A DNA stretch of 64,000 bases from contig NZ_JADEXY010000003.1 of assembly GCF_015206885.1 (NCBI RefSeq), forward strand, positions 34,939-98,938, read 5' to 3'. Within the stretch, counting starts at the first letter, position 1, and the number at the start of each line of letters is the position of its first letter. The DNA is from Microcystis aeruginosa LEGE 91341 (GTDB taxonomy: Bacteria; Cyanobacteriota; Cyanobacteriia; Cyanobacteriales; Microcystaceae). The notes beneath the pieces were generated by a model. The model saw only the letters and a list, made by a program, of their open reading frames with translations. It had not been told where the DNA came from and did no database searches. Positions 48,901-56,698 of the stretch are shown here, piece after piece. The position numbers were made by a program, and so were the translations under genes.

Positions 48901-51900
48901 TCTATCTATATCTCTGCTGACGATCGATGGGATATTAATGATTTACTGTTTAGTCAAGTCAATGTATCTGGTCCCTTAAATAGCGGTAGTAGCTATAGTA
49001 GAACAGTCACAGCAAATCTCCCCGGTGTTGCGACGGGAAACTATCACGTTATTATCCGTAGTGATATCCGCAACAATATTGCCGAATCCAATGAAAGCAA
49101 TAACCTCAAAGCTTCTCTCAATCAATTTAACGTCGATGTAGCCAGCCTTACCCTGGGAACTGCCGTAGGGGGATACTATACCTCCCCAGGACTCAAGCGA
49201 GAAATTGCAGAAATCGCCCAAATTGCGGCTCAATATGGCGTTTCCACTCTGACCTATTCGGCTGGTAATTTACCCCAAGAGTCTTTTTATTACAAAGTTG
49301 ATGTTGTCGCAGGAGAAACCCTGAAACTAACCCTCGATGGTCGTACTGGAGTTTCCGCCTTCGATGCAAGCAATTACAATGTCGTAAAATCCTTTCCGGT
49401 CGCAATTGAAGGCAGTACCATCTATGTTCGTCATGGAGCCGTTCCCACTCCGACTGAATATGATTACTCTTTTTCTGAGGGCTTATCAGAAGATCAAGAA
49501 ATTACGATCGACTCCACCCGTGGGGGATCATATTATATCCTCACTTCTGCCCCCCAATTGCGGCTCACTGAACCAGAAACTCCAAATACACCCACTAGAA
49601 ATTACTTCATCAATGCCGTAAGTTCGGGTGGCGGTGGCGGTGGCGGTGGCGGCAGTACCATTGTTGATCCGCGCCCCCGTATTATCGGGATAGGGCTGCC
49701 CAGCTATTCTTTAAAAGCAGAAATCATTGATTTTTCGATTCAAGACATAAGCACCAAAAAAGGCAGCAATCGCGGTCAAGTCACGATGGCGATTGAGGGG
49801 GCGAAATTTACCCCTGATGGCGAAATCAGCCTGATTGCCAACGACGGAACCACTCGCGCTGCTAGTAAAGTTTGGTGGAAAGATACCACCGAAATGTGGG
49901 CGACCTTTGACCTGCGCGGGTTGGCGACCGGATTGTACGATGTTCGTCTGGAGGATGGTAGTAAAGTCGCCCTCGCCAATGATATTTTTACCGTCACCGA
50001 CGGGGTGGTAGGAAAACTCGAAACCCAGTTGATGGCACCGGCGGCTTTGCGTCCGGGAGAAACAGGCGTTATTGTCATTAACTATGCCAATACGGGTGAG
50101 ACGGATATTGTCGCGCCGCTACTCACTTTAGGGGCTGATAATGCCAACTTTACCCTTCCCAACGAAGGAGGAGCCGGGAATCCCAGCATCCAAATCCTCG
50201 GTATCGACGAAACAGGACCAGCGGGGATTCTCTCCCCTGGTGAAACAGGAGGATTTTCCGTTCGTTTCGTCCCGACCGTTACCGCTAACATCGTTAATTT
50301 CTCCCTTTCGCAAGCCTCGGAGAACGAAACACTGGATTGGACTGAGTTAAAAGCCGAAACCCGCCCCGCTCACGTTTCCTCGGAGGCGTGGGACGCAATT
50401 TGGCAAAACTTCACGAACTCCGTCGGGACGACGACGGTAAGCTATCAAGCGACCTTAGCAGAAAATGCCAACTCCCTCAGCCAATTGGGGAACTACGTTC
50501 ACGATGTCAATATTTTACTCGCCTTCGAGCTTCAGCAGAGTAGCAATTCCATTGTTGGTACGGGTTGGGATGGATCTCTTGAAGATCGCCTGATTGTCGG
50601 GCCTTTTGGGCGCGGGGGTTCCTCTCCTTGGGAAATTAACCTCACGAATACCAATGGCGATGTTACGATTCTCTACGGCAATACTCCTCGACTTTTTAGC
50701 GTAGAGCCTGATGGTACTTATCGCCCGTCAGTGGGGGATAATGGCACACTCACGGTATCGCAAGGAATCTATCACCTACGGGAAGCAGATGGAACCTTAA
50801 CGGTATTCAGAGCCGATGGTAAATTTAACTATATCGAAGATACGAACGGTATCCGACTGACGGCGAGTTACGGTGATGGTCGATTAACCCGCTTAGAAAG
50901 TACCTGGGGAAATAGCCTTGCTTTTAGCTATAACGCTCAAGGAAGGATCGCGCAGGTTACGGAAGAAGATGGCCAGACGAGCAATTATGAATATGATGCT
51001 ACTGGACAGTATTTATTAAGTGTCACCACACCGGAAGGAACGACTCGCTACACCTATTACGATGCTTCGGCGGCGGTGGGGAGTCAACAGGCGATTAAAT
51101 CCGTCACTTTCTCGGATAATTCGACCCTAGCTTTTGTGTACGACAGTCAGGGACGGGTGACGCAGGAAAGCTGGAATAACGGCGCAAGGGTCACGAACTA
51201 TCAATATGATGCGACGGGTGGCGTGACAGTTACTGATGCTATCGGTTCCCAAACCCAGATGTTATTTAATGAATTTGGGTTGATGGGACGACTGGAAGAT
51301 CCCCTCGATCGCCTGACGCGCTTCCAATACGATAGCGATGGAAATCTGACGAGTTTGATTGCTCCTGATAATACCGCTTCGGTCTTTACCTATGATCAGA
51401 AAGGCAATGTTTTAACCTCGCGTAATACCTTGGGACAACAGGTTAAATTCGCCTACGAACCGACCTTTAATCAATTAGCTTCGGTACAGGATCAAAAAGG
51501 GAATCCCCTCTCTTACAGTTACGATAATAAAGGTAATTTGACGGCGATTACCTATGCCGATGGTAGTAAAGAAACCTTTAGCCGTGATGCTTTTGGTAAT
51601 GTCAGTGTCTCGACAAACCGTCGCGGACAACCGATTGAATACACCTACAACAGCCAGGGACTACTAACCCGCAAGCAATATACAGACGGCACTTTTGCAG
51701 CTTTCACCTATGACGGACGGGGTAATCTTCTCTCGGCGATCGATGCTGATAGTAGCGTGTCCTATGCTTATGATAATGCCGATCGCCTGACGAAAGTAAC
51801 CTACGGTGCGGGACGTTATGTGGAGTATGGCTACGATAATGCGGGTCGTCGCAATCGGATGGCGAATGGCGATGGTTTGATGGTGAATTATGGCTACGAT

Positions 51901-54900
51901 GATTTAGGACAGCTTTCTCAATTAACCGATGGCAATGGTGGGAATATTATCACCTATACCTACGATGCGATCGGTCGTCTGACACGGGAAGATAATGGCA
52001 ACGGAACTTATACAACCTACAACTATGATCCTGCGGGACAGTTGTTGAGTTTGGTGAATTATCAAGCCGATAACACGGTTAATTCCCGTTATGATTACAC
52101 CTACGATGTCATGGGTCGTCGTACCTCAATGACGACGCTAGAGGGAACAACGAATTATAGCTACGATGCGATCGGACAGTTAACTGGGGTCAGTTTGTCT
52201 AATGGACGCACGATTCAATATCGCTATGATGCAGCGGGTAATCGGATTGCTGTCACCGATAGCGGAGTAGCAACGAATTACAGTACCAATAATCTGAATC
52301 AGTACACCAGTGCGGGAGGGGCTACTTTTACTTATGATACCGATGGCAATTTGATTCGCAAACAGGACGGCAGCCAAACTTGGGATTATCGTTATGACAG
52401 TGAGAATCGTCTGGTTGGGGTTAATTCGGGAAGTGATGCGTGGATTTATGAATATGATGCGATCGGTAATCGGATCGCGACGATTTACAATGGACAACGG
52501 ACTGAATATTTGGTCGATCCCACTGGTTTAGGGGATGTGGTTGGGGAGTATAACGGTACGGGTAGTCTCATTGCCAGTTATGCTCACGGTTTGGGATTAG
52601 TTAGTCGCTTTGATGGGAGTGGGGCGAGTTTCTATGATGCGGATGCGATCGGTTCTATTGTCGGTTTAACGGGTAATAGTGGCAGTTATTTGAATCAGTA
52701 TAGCTATCTGCCTTTTGGGCAAGATTTAAGTAAATCTGAGACGATTTCTAACCCCTTTGAGTATGTGGGTCAATGGGGTGTGATGGATGAAGGTAATGGT
52801 TTAACCTTTATGCGAGCGAGATATTATGACTCAAATACAGGTAAGTTTACGGCGGTTGATCCGATAGGGATTGAGGGACGAGATGCAAATCTCTATCGTT
52901 ACACCTTTAATAACCCAGTTAGCTATAGTGATCCGTCAGGAAATCTTGTTCCATTGATTCCAATAGCAATTGCGGCTTTCACTGGAGCAGCAATAGGAGC
53001 AGGCACAGATCTGGCAGTTCAAGGAGTTGGTAACTTATTAGGATTGCAACAGGGAGTGGATTGGGGAAGTGTAGGTGTTTCTGCTGGTATAGGAGCTTTG
53101 GGAGGTGGAGCAATAGCAGGTGTGAGAAATGTCGGTGTACAAGCAGGAAAACAATTTAGTCATGCCATCCCGAGCCGTGCATCCTGGGCTCCAAAATGGT
53201 TGAGAGATCAGAATAATCCTATTGGTCGATTAAATGGTGAATATCTCACACCTCGACAACATTACAAAGTTGACCCTTTTGGTGGATACGGTGGCGTAAG
53301 AGGGGGAGGATTTGTGCCGAAAGGAGCTCATCAAGGTGTTCCCAGATATAGTTGGTGGAGACAGAGATGGAATCGGATACCTGCATGGATCGGACCAGGA
53401 TGGTTCTTAGGTCCAGTTGCAGGGGCGTTAACCCGTATCATCCGCCCCTCAGACCCCAACGATATCGTTGGACCCGATGGATTCGGTGAAGAAAACTGGC
53501 TCCTCTCCACCTCGACCCTTCCCTATACCATCCGCTTTGAAAACCAAGCCACAGCCACCGCACCCGCGCAGGTCGTCACCATCACTCATCCCCTCGACAG
53601 TGACCTCGACCTCCGCACCTTCCGCCTCGGTGACTTCGGTTGGAGTGGCCTCACCTTCGATGTCCCCGATAACGTCGCCTTCTATAGCCAACGATTAGAC
53701 CTCACCGCCACCAAAGGATTCCTCGTCGATGTGGCTGCTGGAATCGACATCGCCAGCAAACAAGCCTTTTGGACCTTGACCACCATCGATCCCAACACCG
53801 GCGAAATCCCCCAAGATCCCAGTATCGGCTTCCTTCCCCCCAACAACGATACAGGTATTGGCGATGGCTTCGTCAACTACACCATTCGTCCCGGTCGCAA
53901 TGTCACCACCGGAACCGTCATCGATGCTCAGGCCACCATCGTCTTCGATAACGAAGCACCCATCGATACCCCACCCATCTTTAACACCCTGGACGCAGGA
54001 AAACCCAGCAGTCAGGTCGAATCCCTGGCAAATACCGTTGATACTTCCGATTTCCTGGTGAAATGGACGGGTAACGACGATGAGAACGGTTCCGGGATTG
54101 CTTCCTTCGATGTCTATGTCTCCGAAAATGGCGGTAACTTTACCCTCTGGCTCGACAATACCACCCTCACAGAAGCCAGCTATCGCGGTCAACCGGGCAA
54201 GTTCTACGCCTTCTACACCGTAGCCGTAGATAATGTCGGTAATCTGGAAATTACGCCAACAAATGCCCAAGCTACCACCCAAATCGCTAATAGTAACGTT
54301 AATCAAACTCCTATTTTAGGCGTTAACAAAGGATTAACCCTCAACGAAGCCGCCACCGCTATTATTAGCCTTAGCTTGCTTCAAGTTACTGATGCTGATA
54401 ACACCCCAACCCAGTTAACCTATACCTTAACTACCCTTCCATCTGAAGGTATCCTCAAACTCAACAATAATCCCCTGTCCCTGAATGCCCAATTTACCCA
54501 AGAGGCGATTAATAACAACCTCCTAACTTATACCCATAATGGGAGTGAAACTATCTCAGATCGCTTTAATTTCAGTGTTACAGATGGGACTAATACCTTA
54601 AATAATAATATCTTTGGTATTAGCATTAATCCTGTTAATGATGTTCCGATTGTCTTAAATGCGATCGCCTCTCAATCCACCACCGAAGGACAAACCTTTA
54701 GCTATACTTTCCCAGAAAACACATTCTTTGATAACGATCTCAATGAAGTTCTCACTTATACAGCAACCTTAGAAAATGGTAATTCTTTACCAACTTGGTT
54801 GAGTTTTAATGCAGCAACTCGTACCTTTAATGGGATTCCAACCGCAGACAGTTCTGGAACCTTAATCGTTGTTGTAACTGCGATCGATACAGCGCAAACT

Positions 54901-56640
54901 AGCGTCAGTAATTCCTTTAATTTAACTATTCTTGAAGGACAATCAAGCGATCATCCACCAACTGTTCTCAATCCGATTACAGATGTTAATGTTAACGAAG
55001 ATGCAGCCAATACCGTCATTGATATAACCAACGTCTTCACTGATATTGATAATGACATCGCTTCAATCGTTAAATCAGTATTCCTCAATGACAATACAGG
55101 ATTAGTCACTGCTACCATCGTTGACAATCAGTTAACCCTCGACTACCAAGATAATAAATTTGGGACAGCTAATATCACAATTCGGGGAACATCCAACGGT
55201 AAAACTGTTGACAATACCTTCGTCATCACAGTTAACCCAGTAGATGACGCACCAACCGTCCTCAATCCGATTACAGATGTCAATGTTAACGAAGATGCAG
55301 CCAATACCGTCATTGATATAACCAACGTCTTCACCGATATTGATAATGACATCGCTTTAATTGTTAAATCAGTATTCCTCAATGACAATACAGGATTAGT
55401 CACTGCTACCATCGTTAACAATCAGTTAACCCTCGACTACCAAGACAATAAATTTGGGACAGCTAATCTGACAATTCGTGGAACATCCAACGGTAAAACT
55501 GTTGAAGATAGTTTCCTAGTCACAGTTAACCCCGTCAATGATGCACCCACATTACAACAGAAAATAGCCAATCAAACCGCCACCGAAGGACAACCCTTCA
55601 GCTTCACCATTCCCCCTAATACCTTCAACGACGTAGATGGAGATACTCTCACCTACACCCTAGCAACAGAAACAGTCCTCCCCAGTGGCATCACCTTTGA
55701 TGCCGCCACAGGAACCTTCAGTGGCACTCCCTCCGATACCGCCTCCGGCATCTATAACCTTACAGTAATCGCCAGCGATTCAGCCGGAGAAAAAGCCAAC
55801 GATAGCTTTAGCCTCAACGTACTCAACCCCATCAACGGTAGCAGCAGCAGTGAAACCATCAACGGTACTAGCGGCGACGACCACATCAATGCCGGTGCAG
55901 GTAACGATAACGTCAACGGCGGTGAAGGCAACGATATTCTCGACGGTGGCACAGGAAATGACCGACTCGCAGGCGGTCCTGGCGACGACACCTACATTGT
56001 CGATAGCAGCCGTGATGTAGTCATCGAAAATGGTGGAGAGGGCAAAGATACCATCAAATCCTCTGTAAATTACACTCTCACCGTCAACATCGAAGATCTC
56101 ACCTTAGCAGGCAATGACAACACCAACGGCACAGGTAACAACCTAGATAATCTCATCACCGGCAACAGTGGCAATAACCTACTCAAGGGATTAGATGGCA
56201 ACGACACCCTTATCGGTAGTGCCGGTAACGACACCCTGATTGGTGGAAAAGGAAATGACATTCTCACCGGCGGCGATGGCAGCGACTCATTCCTCTTTGG
56301 CAGTGGTGCTATCTTTAATAGCAGTGACTTTGGAGTTGATAGTATCAGTGACTTTATCAAAGAAAATGACAAAATTATCCTAAGTAAAACCTCCTTCAAT
56401 GCTCTTGTTAGTACCATTGGCAATAACTTACAAGCCGCCGAATTTGCCACCATCAATGATACGGCTAACGAACTAAATTTAGTTGGTTCGAGTAATGCTA
56501 AAATCGTTTACAATCTAGCAACAGGTAATCTGTTCTACAATCAAAATGGAGCCACGACAGGATTAGGTAATGGCGCACTTTTTGCCACTCTTAATGGCAT
56601 CCCAGTGCTAAATGAGAATGACATTTTAATTCAAGCTTAA
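39967..56640 (+). CDS. Giant CARDB / Calx-beta / RHS / RTX surface or secreted protein
   Basis: 5557 residues in one open frame. In order: a truncated beta-propeller-like start (~20-115), 12 CARDB repeats (~122-1597), 4 Calx-beta repeats (~1600-2055) and 8 more CARDB (~2057-3055). Next come an unrecognised stretch with a nine-Gly run near 3222, RHS/YD repeats (~3617-4189) and the RHS core hallmark RARYYDSNTGKFTAVDPIG to NPVSYSDPSG (~4280-4325). A Gly/Ala-rich hydrophobic linker and a ~100-residue toxin-like tip (~4397-4495) follow, then a DUF11/DUF7619-like region. Last are CSPG/cadherin-like and He_PIG domains, two near-identical cadherin-like repeats, and RTX nonapeptides GGxGNDxLxG (~5298-5442). 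With no signal peptide and C-terminal RTX, type I secretion is expected. The AAGGA ribosome-binding site is unusually close to the ATG. Adhesion, sheath or contact-dependent antagonism are all possible. Confidence 0.88.
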   Translation: MSNPLSVQETATATSSSMFQELGWEQLAAVPFDYGVSAGGSLAADGTYIYAADFRGDGNDDYIDLNRNLRDDSEESLENLVIANGSVRYNPATDTWEDWPTLNGEGVSGDAFSNVYAQAIDTAVPNLIISEVTAPNTASAGQTITLSWTGKNDGSVTTGSSYWYDQVVFSTNDIYGDSDDIYLTDSYIYNYGLPLEPNETYTASSTVTLPVQAVGSGYLLFKTDAYNYQRESNEDDNIYAQAIDIAVPNLIITEVTAPTTASAGQTITLSWTGKNDSSVTTGSSYWYDQVVFSTNDIYGDSDDISLTWYYYIDSYYGLPLEPNETYTVNTSVTLASGAGGSGYLLFKTDAYNYQRESNEDDNIYAQAIDIAVPNLIITEVTAPTTASAGQTITLSWTGKNDSSVTTGSSYWYDQVVFSTNDIYGDSDDIYLTDSYIYSYYGLPLEPDETYTVSSAVTLPSGAGGSGYLLFKTDAYNYQGESNEDDNIYTQAIDIAAPNLIISNLTAPTNATAGQTITLSWTGKNDSSVTTGSSYWYDQVVFSTNDIYGDSDDIYLTEQFISSSNGLPLEPNETYTVSRNVTLPSSVVSNGYLLVRTDVYNYQTESNENDNVYAQAIDITAPNLIITNFTAPSTASTRQTIALSWTVQNQGTQVTNTSSWYDRIVFSSDTVFGNGDDIYLTEIWASTFANLPLDPDEAYNVTQNITLPDTVAGNGYLLVKTDNYNWQLESNKTDNIRSVAIAVNAPNLVISNPTSPPSAAVLGQTVPLSWRVTNTGTVSALAGWYDRVYLSDDGLLDSNDVNIGEFYRPNSLAPNASYTNNQNIFLPATSIGDRYLLFVTDVYRGQGETNETDNIIATPITLTAPDLTVTAATAPTTAVTSGTFNVSWTVTNGGDVLASADWSDEVRLSTNTIWGDFDDLSITSGTVSIAAQTPLNPNSSYTIERTVTLPSVVAGNYNLLFRADRSNQQGETNEDNNVRSLPIAIAVPDLVVSAAAAPTNGIASQSIAVSWTVTNQGTVDAAADWYDSVYLSTNNTFEGFNDVRIASDLISTQTPLLAGNSYTFTRNVTLPNRPAGDYFLLFLADDAYWWGNSQRETDENNNVRAVPITIGVPDLTVSAATAPSSGVLGGAIDVSWTVTNTSTVTAPADWSDRIYFSTDEVWNPSSDTLITSEAIATQTPLNAGLSYTVNRTITLPNVASSGSGYLLFVADANANQAESNENNNVRSVPFTLNAPNLTVTGATAPSSVSLGSTIAVTWTVANSGLFPANADWYDSVYLSDDATFNGGSDRYLGARWAGSNTPLATGSNYTGTLNITLPTTTTGNRFLLFVADDAYYYGNGQGETNENDNTFALPINISSADLVLESAIAPSGGIIGNPITLSWTVKNQGTGEAPQDWRDYVYLSLNQTLDGSDTLLVNEAITTQTPLAADGSYTINKTVNLASITPGTRYLIFVADGSGNQGEINETNNQRVVEIVVTAPDLIVSTANAPTTAITGSNIAVSWTTSNQGTSEASADWSDAVYLSGDSLLDGSDIFITSEAIASQTPLAAGASYTISRNIALPSNVSGDRFLLFVADNSNAQGEVDNTNNVRAVPIGINASAILSFSAATFRVNEDGTVIAPVTIERSGIITESVSVTLNLSNGTAIAGSDYNSSPLTVTFAPGETSKTVTIPIINDTRFEPEETVNLTLSNPSAGAVIGVQNTAVLTIVSDDLPVYGKLSFSNAQFTVREDGGAIVAVTVIRTEGSDGNVGATINLTDGTAIALGDYNNASVTVNFTPGETSKTIVIPIVNDAIYEPDETINLTLTNPTGGATLGTQQTATLTILDNDPPQQGILSFSQSSYSINENGTAVTQVTVMRSGGSDGEVSATINLFNGSATAPSDYNSSPIIVNFANGETSKTVVIPIVNDTVYEANETINLTLSNPTGGAIIRGQNTAVVTIVDDDIELNFSSRTYNAGENGVPAAQVTVNRAGITSVPVGVTLLLRNGTATAPDDYLDTPIAVTFASGETSKTVTLPIVNDEQLEANETILLSLVDPTNGATLGSQATATLTIASDDLPDLVVSNIVAPLDARSGGAIDVTWRVTNQGNITASGTWVDYVYLSENGAIGNDQFLGSFSFTGTLAPGASIDRTQTVTLPLATNGDRWLVVTTDANNAIKERPGTENNNSRIDDRPINVSLSPYPNLQVASVTAPTTAFSSQETVIKWVVTNTGNGNTNTPLWYDRVWLSLDQTLDNSDIYLGQAANSSYLNVGESYSNTLNVTLPVGIDSNYYFLVQADGTNQVWEFDREGDNITASNVTDVDLTPPPDLQIASIIVPASIFSGQKINLNWTVENRGAGKTFGRYWYDDIYLSLDQTIDTRTDYYLGRQQYNSFAVFDSGASYTVSKEVELPVGISGNYYFLVRTDAGNYVFEQAFKENNTSSTANPVNIRLTPPPDLEVDFVDAPASATASRPLTFNYRVTNYGSTRTPNNSWSDSFYLSTDNKLDIATDYKLGDRSRFGALNVDEFYTASATFTLPNTLTGTFYLFVIADSSNQVFELDNNNNSNFDSQVITITSRPADLIVSGNTSQAMVENGKSLRVNWTTTNQGIGDTAGNSWSDRVIISRDNILGNNDDFILARNDGFNTRDFSQNRLLNVGGSYSRSELVTIPFNFTSGDYNLFVVTDANQNVYEASGENNNSSAAIPIQVVRRTPDLQVTQITAPSTSVSGQPFTVTWKVENLGENTTNFSYWYDEVFLSTDAILNQGDLSLGTIYQSRNLDPSGSYQTSRTFTLPADIQGNYYVLVSTDIYNYITEDALENNNIGVAVTPSNIALSQVPDLVVNNLVTPTQAVSGQSLELTWTVNNEGFNSSSGWRDYFYLSRDRFFDPANDIYLGFVGDREGLNSGQTYTKTNRFTVPRGLTGDYYLVAIADATNSVYEREGENNNIFVTNTSIPIVAAVPTDLVAGTITIPASGTPGRSATITYTVDNQGVESAIGNWQDSIYISADDRWDINDLLFSQVNVSGPLNSGSSYSRTVTANLPGVATGNYHVIIRSDIRNNIAESNESNNLKASLNQFNVDVASLTLGTAVGGYYTSPGLKREIAEIAQIAAQYGVSTLTYSAGNLPQESFYYKVDVVAGETLKLTLDGRTGVSAFDASNYNVVKSFPVAIEGSTIYVRHGAVPTPTEYDYSFSEGLSEDQEITIDSTRGGSYYILTSAPQLRLTEPETPNTPTRNYFINAVSSGGGGGGGGGSTIVDPRPRIIGIGLPSYSLKAEIIDFSIQDISTKKGSNRGQVTMAIEGAKFTPDGEISLIANDGTTRAASKVWWKDTTEMWATFDLRGLATGLYDVRLEDGSKVALANDIFTVTDGVVGKLETQLMAPAALRPGETGVIVINYANTGETDIVAPLLTLGADNANFTLPNEGGAGNPSIQILGIDETGPAGILSPGETGGFSVRFVPTVTANIVNFSLSQASENETLDWTELKAETRPAHVSSEAWDAIWQNFTNSVGTTTVSYQATLAENANSLSQLGNYVHDVNILLAFELQQSSNSIVGTGWDGSLEDRLIVGPFGRGGSSPWEINLTNTNGDVTILYGNTPRLFSVEPDGTYRPSVGDNGTLTVSQGIYHLREADGTLTVFRADGKFNYIEDTNGIRLTASYGDGRLTRLESTWGNSLAFSYNAQGRIAQVTEEDGQTSNYEYDATGQYLLSVTTPEGTTRYTYYDASAAVGSQQAIKSVTFSDNSTLAFVYDSQGRVTQESWNNGARVTNYQYDATGGVTVTDAIGSQTQMLFNEFGLMGRLEDPLDRLTRFQYDSDGNLTSLIAPDNTASVFTYDQKGNVLTSRNTLGQQVKFAYEPTFNQLASVQDQKGNPLSYSYDNKGNLTAITYADGSKETFSRDAFGNVSVSTNRRGQPIEYTYNSQGLLTRKQYTDGTFAAFTYDGRGNLLSAIDADSSVSYAYDNADRLTKVTYGAGRYVEYGYDNAGRRNRMANGDGLMVNYGYDDLGQLSQLTDGNGGNIITYTYDAIGRLTREDNGNGTYTTYNYDPAGQLLSLVNYQADNTVNSRYDYTYDVMGRRTSMTTLEGTTNYSYDAIGQLTGVSLSNGRTIQYRYDAAGNRIAVTDSGVATNYSTNNLNQYTSAGGATFTYDTDGNLIRKQDGSQTWDYRYDSENRLVGVNSGSDAWIYEYDAIGNRIATIYNGQRTEYLVDPTGLGDVVGEYNGTGSLIASYAHGLGLVSRFDGSGASFYDADAIGSIVGLTGNSGSYLNQYSYLPFGQDLSKSETISNPFEYVGQWGVMDEGNGLTFMRARYYDSNTGKFTAVDPIGIEGRDANLYRYTFNNPVSYSDPSGNLVPLIPIAIAAFTGAAIGAGTDLAVQGVGNLLGLQQGVDWGSVGVSAGIGALGGGAIAGVRNVGVQAGKQFSHAIPSRASWAPKWLRDQNNPIGRLNGEYLTPRQHYKVDPFGGYGGVRGGGFVPKGAHQGVPRYSWWRQRWNRIPAWIGPGWFLGPVAGALTRIIRPSDPNDIVGPDGFGEENWLLSTSTLPYTIRFENQATATAPAQVVTITHPLDSDLDLRTFRLGDFGWSGLTFDVPDNVAFYSQRLDLTATKGFLVDVAAGIDIASKQAFWTLTTIDPNTGEIPQDPSIGFLPPNNDTGIGDGFVNYTIRPGRNVTTGTVIDAQATIVFDNEAPIDTPPIFNTLDAGKPSSQVESLANTVDTSDFLVKWTGNDDENGSGIASFDVYVSENGGNFTLWLDNTTLTEASYRGQPGKFYAFYTVAVDNVGNLEITPTNAQATTQIANSNVNQTPILGVNKGLTLNEAATAIISLSLLQVTDADNTPTQLTYTLTTLPSEGILKLNNNPLSLNAQFTQEAINNNLLTYTHNGSETISDRFNFSVTDGTNTLNNNIFGISINPVNDVPIVLNAIASQSTTEGQTFSYTFPENTFFDNDLNEVLTYTATLENGNSLPTWLSFNAATRTFNGIPTADSSGTLIVVVTAIDTAQTSVSNSFNLTILEGQSSDHPPTVLNPITDVNVNEDAANTVIDITNVFTDIDNDIASIVKSVFLNDNTGLVTATIVDNQLTLDYQDNKFGTANITIRGTSNGKTVDNTFVITVNPVDDAPTVLNPITDVNVNEDAANTVIDITNVFTDIDNDIALIVKSVFLNDNTGLVTATIVNNQLTLDYQDNKFGTANLTIRGTSNGKTVEDSFLVTVNPVNDAPTLQQKIANQTATEGQPFSFTIPPNTFNDVDGDTLTYTLATETVLPSGITFDAATGTFSGTPSDTASGIYNLTVIASDSAGEKANDSFSLNVLNPINGSSSSETINGTSGDDHINAGAGNDNVNGGEGNDILDGGTGNDRLAGGPGDDTYIVDSSRDVVIENGGEGKDTIKSSVNYTLTVNIEDLTLAGNDNTNGTGNNLDNLITGNSGNNLLKGLDGNDTLIGSAGNDTLIGGKGNDILTGGDGSDSFLFGSGAIFNSSDFGVDSISDFIKENDKIILSKTSFNALVSTIGNNLQAAEFATINDTANELNLVGSSNAKIVYNLATGNLFYNQNGATTGLGNGALFATLNGIPVLNENDILIQA
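40323..41900 (+). repeat. Near-identical CARDB-coding tandem repeats
   Basis: Five head-to-tail units of about 371-375 bp at the start of the giant gene. Bases 40608-40878 and 40983-41253 look identical over 271 bp when compared line by line, while more distant CARDB units in the gene match only at protein level. This points to recent duplication or gene conversion. Confidence 0.85.
53155..53450 (+). other. Rhs toxin-position domain inside the giant protein
   Basis: Residues ~4397-4495 of the giant protein, following directly on the RHS core and a hydrophobic pre-toxin linker. It reads SHAIPSRASWAPKWLRDQNN, NGEYLTPRQHYKVDPF and RWNRIPAWIGPGW. From memory, similar NGxYxTPxxHYxxDPF/RIP tips occur as C-terminal domains of other Rhs proteins. 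The biochemical activity is unknown and no immunity-like gene follows the stop. Confidence 0.5.
54958..55545 (+). repeat. Tandem 294-bp repeat encoding two cadherin-like domains
   Basis: Two head-to-tail units, the first from about 54958 and the second from about 55252, with only scattered substitutions. Both encode PTVLNPITDVNVNEDAANTV and the same following domain. A recent in-frame duplication near the C-terminus of the giant gene. Confidence 0.85.
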
Positions 56641-56698
56641 GTAAACAGCAAGGGAAATATATCATCTCGCAATTAACCATATATCAGGAAAATTACTC

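Noticed and set aside
53695..54306. Long antisense frame of 203 codons inside the giant gene, and other antisense frames there
   Set aside because: They lie opposite a codon-biased, clearly protein-coding strand with recognisable domains, have repetitive compositions mirroring the repeats, and lack ribosome-binding sites.
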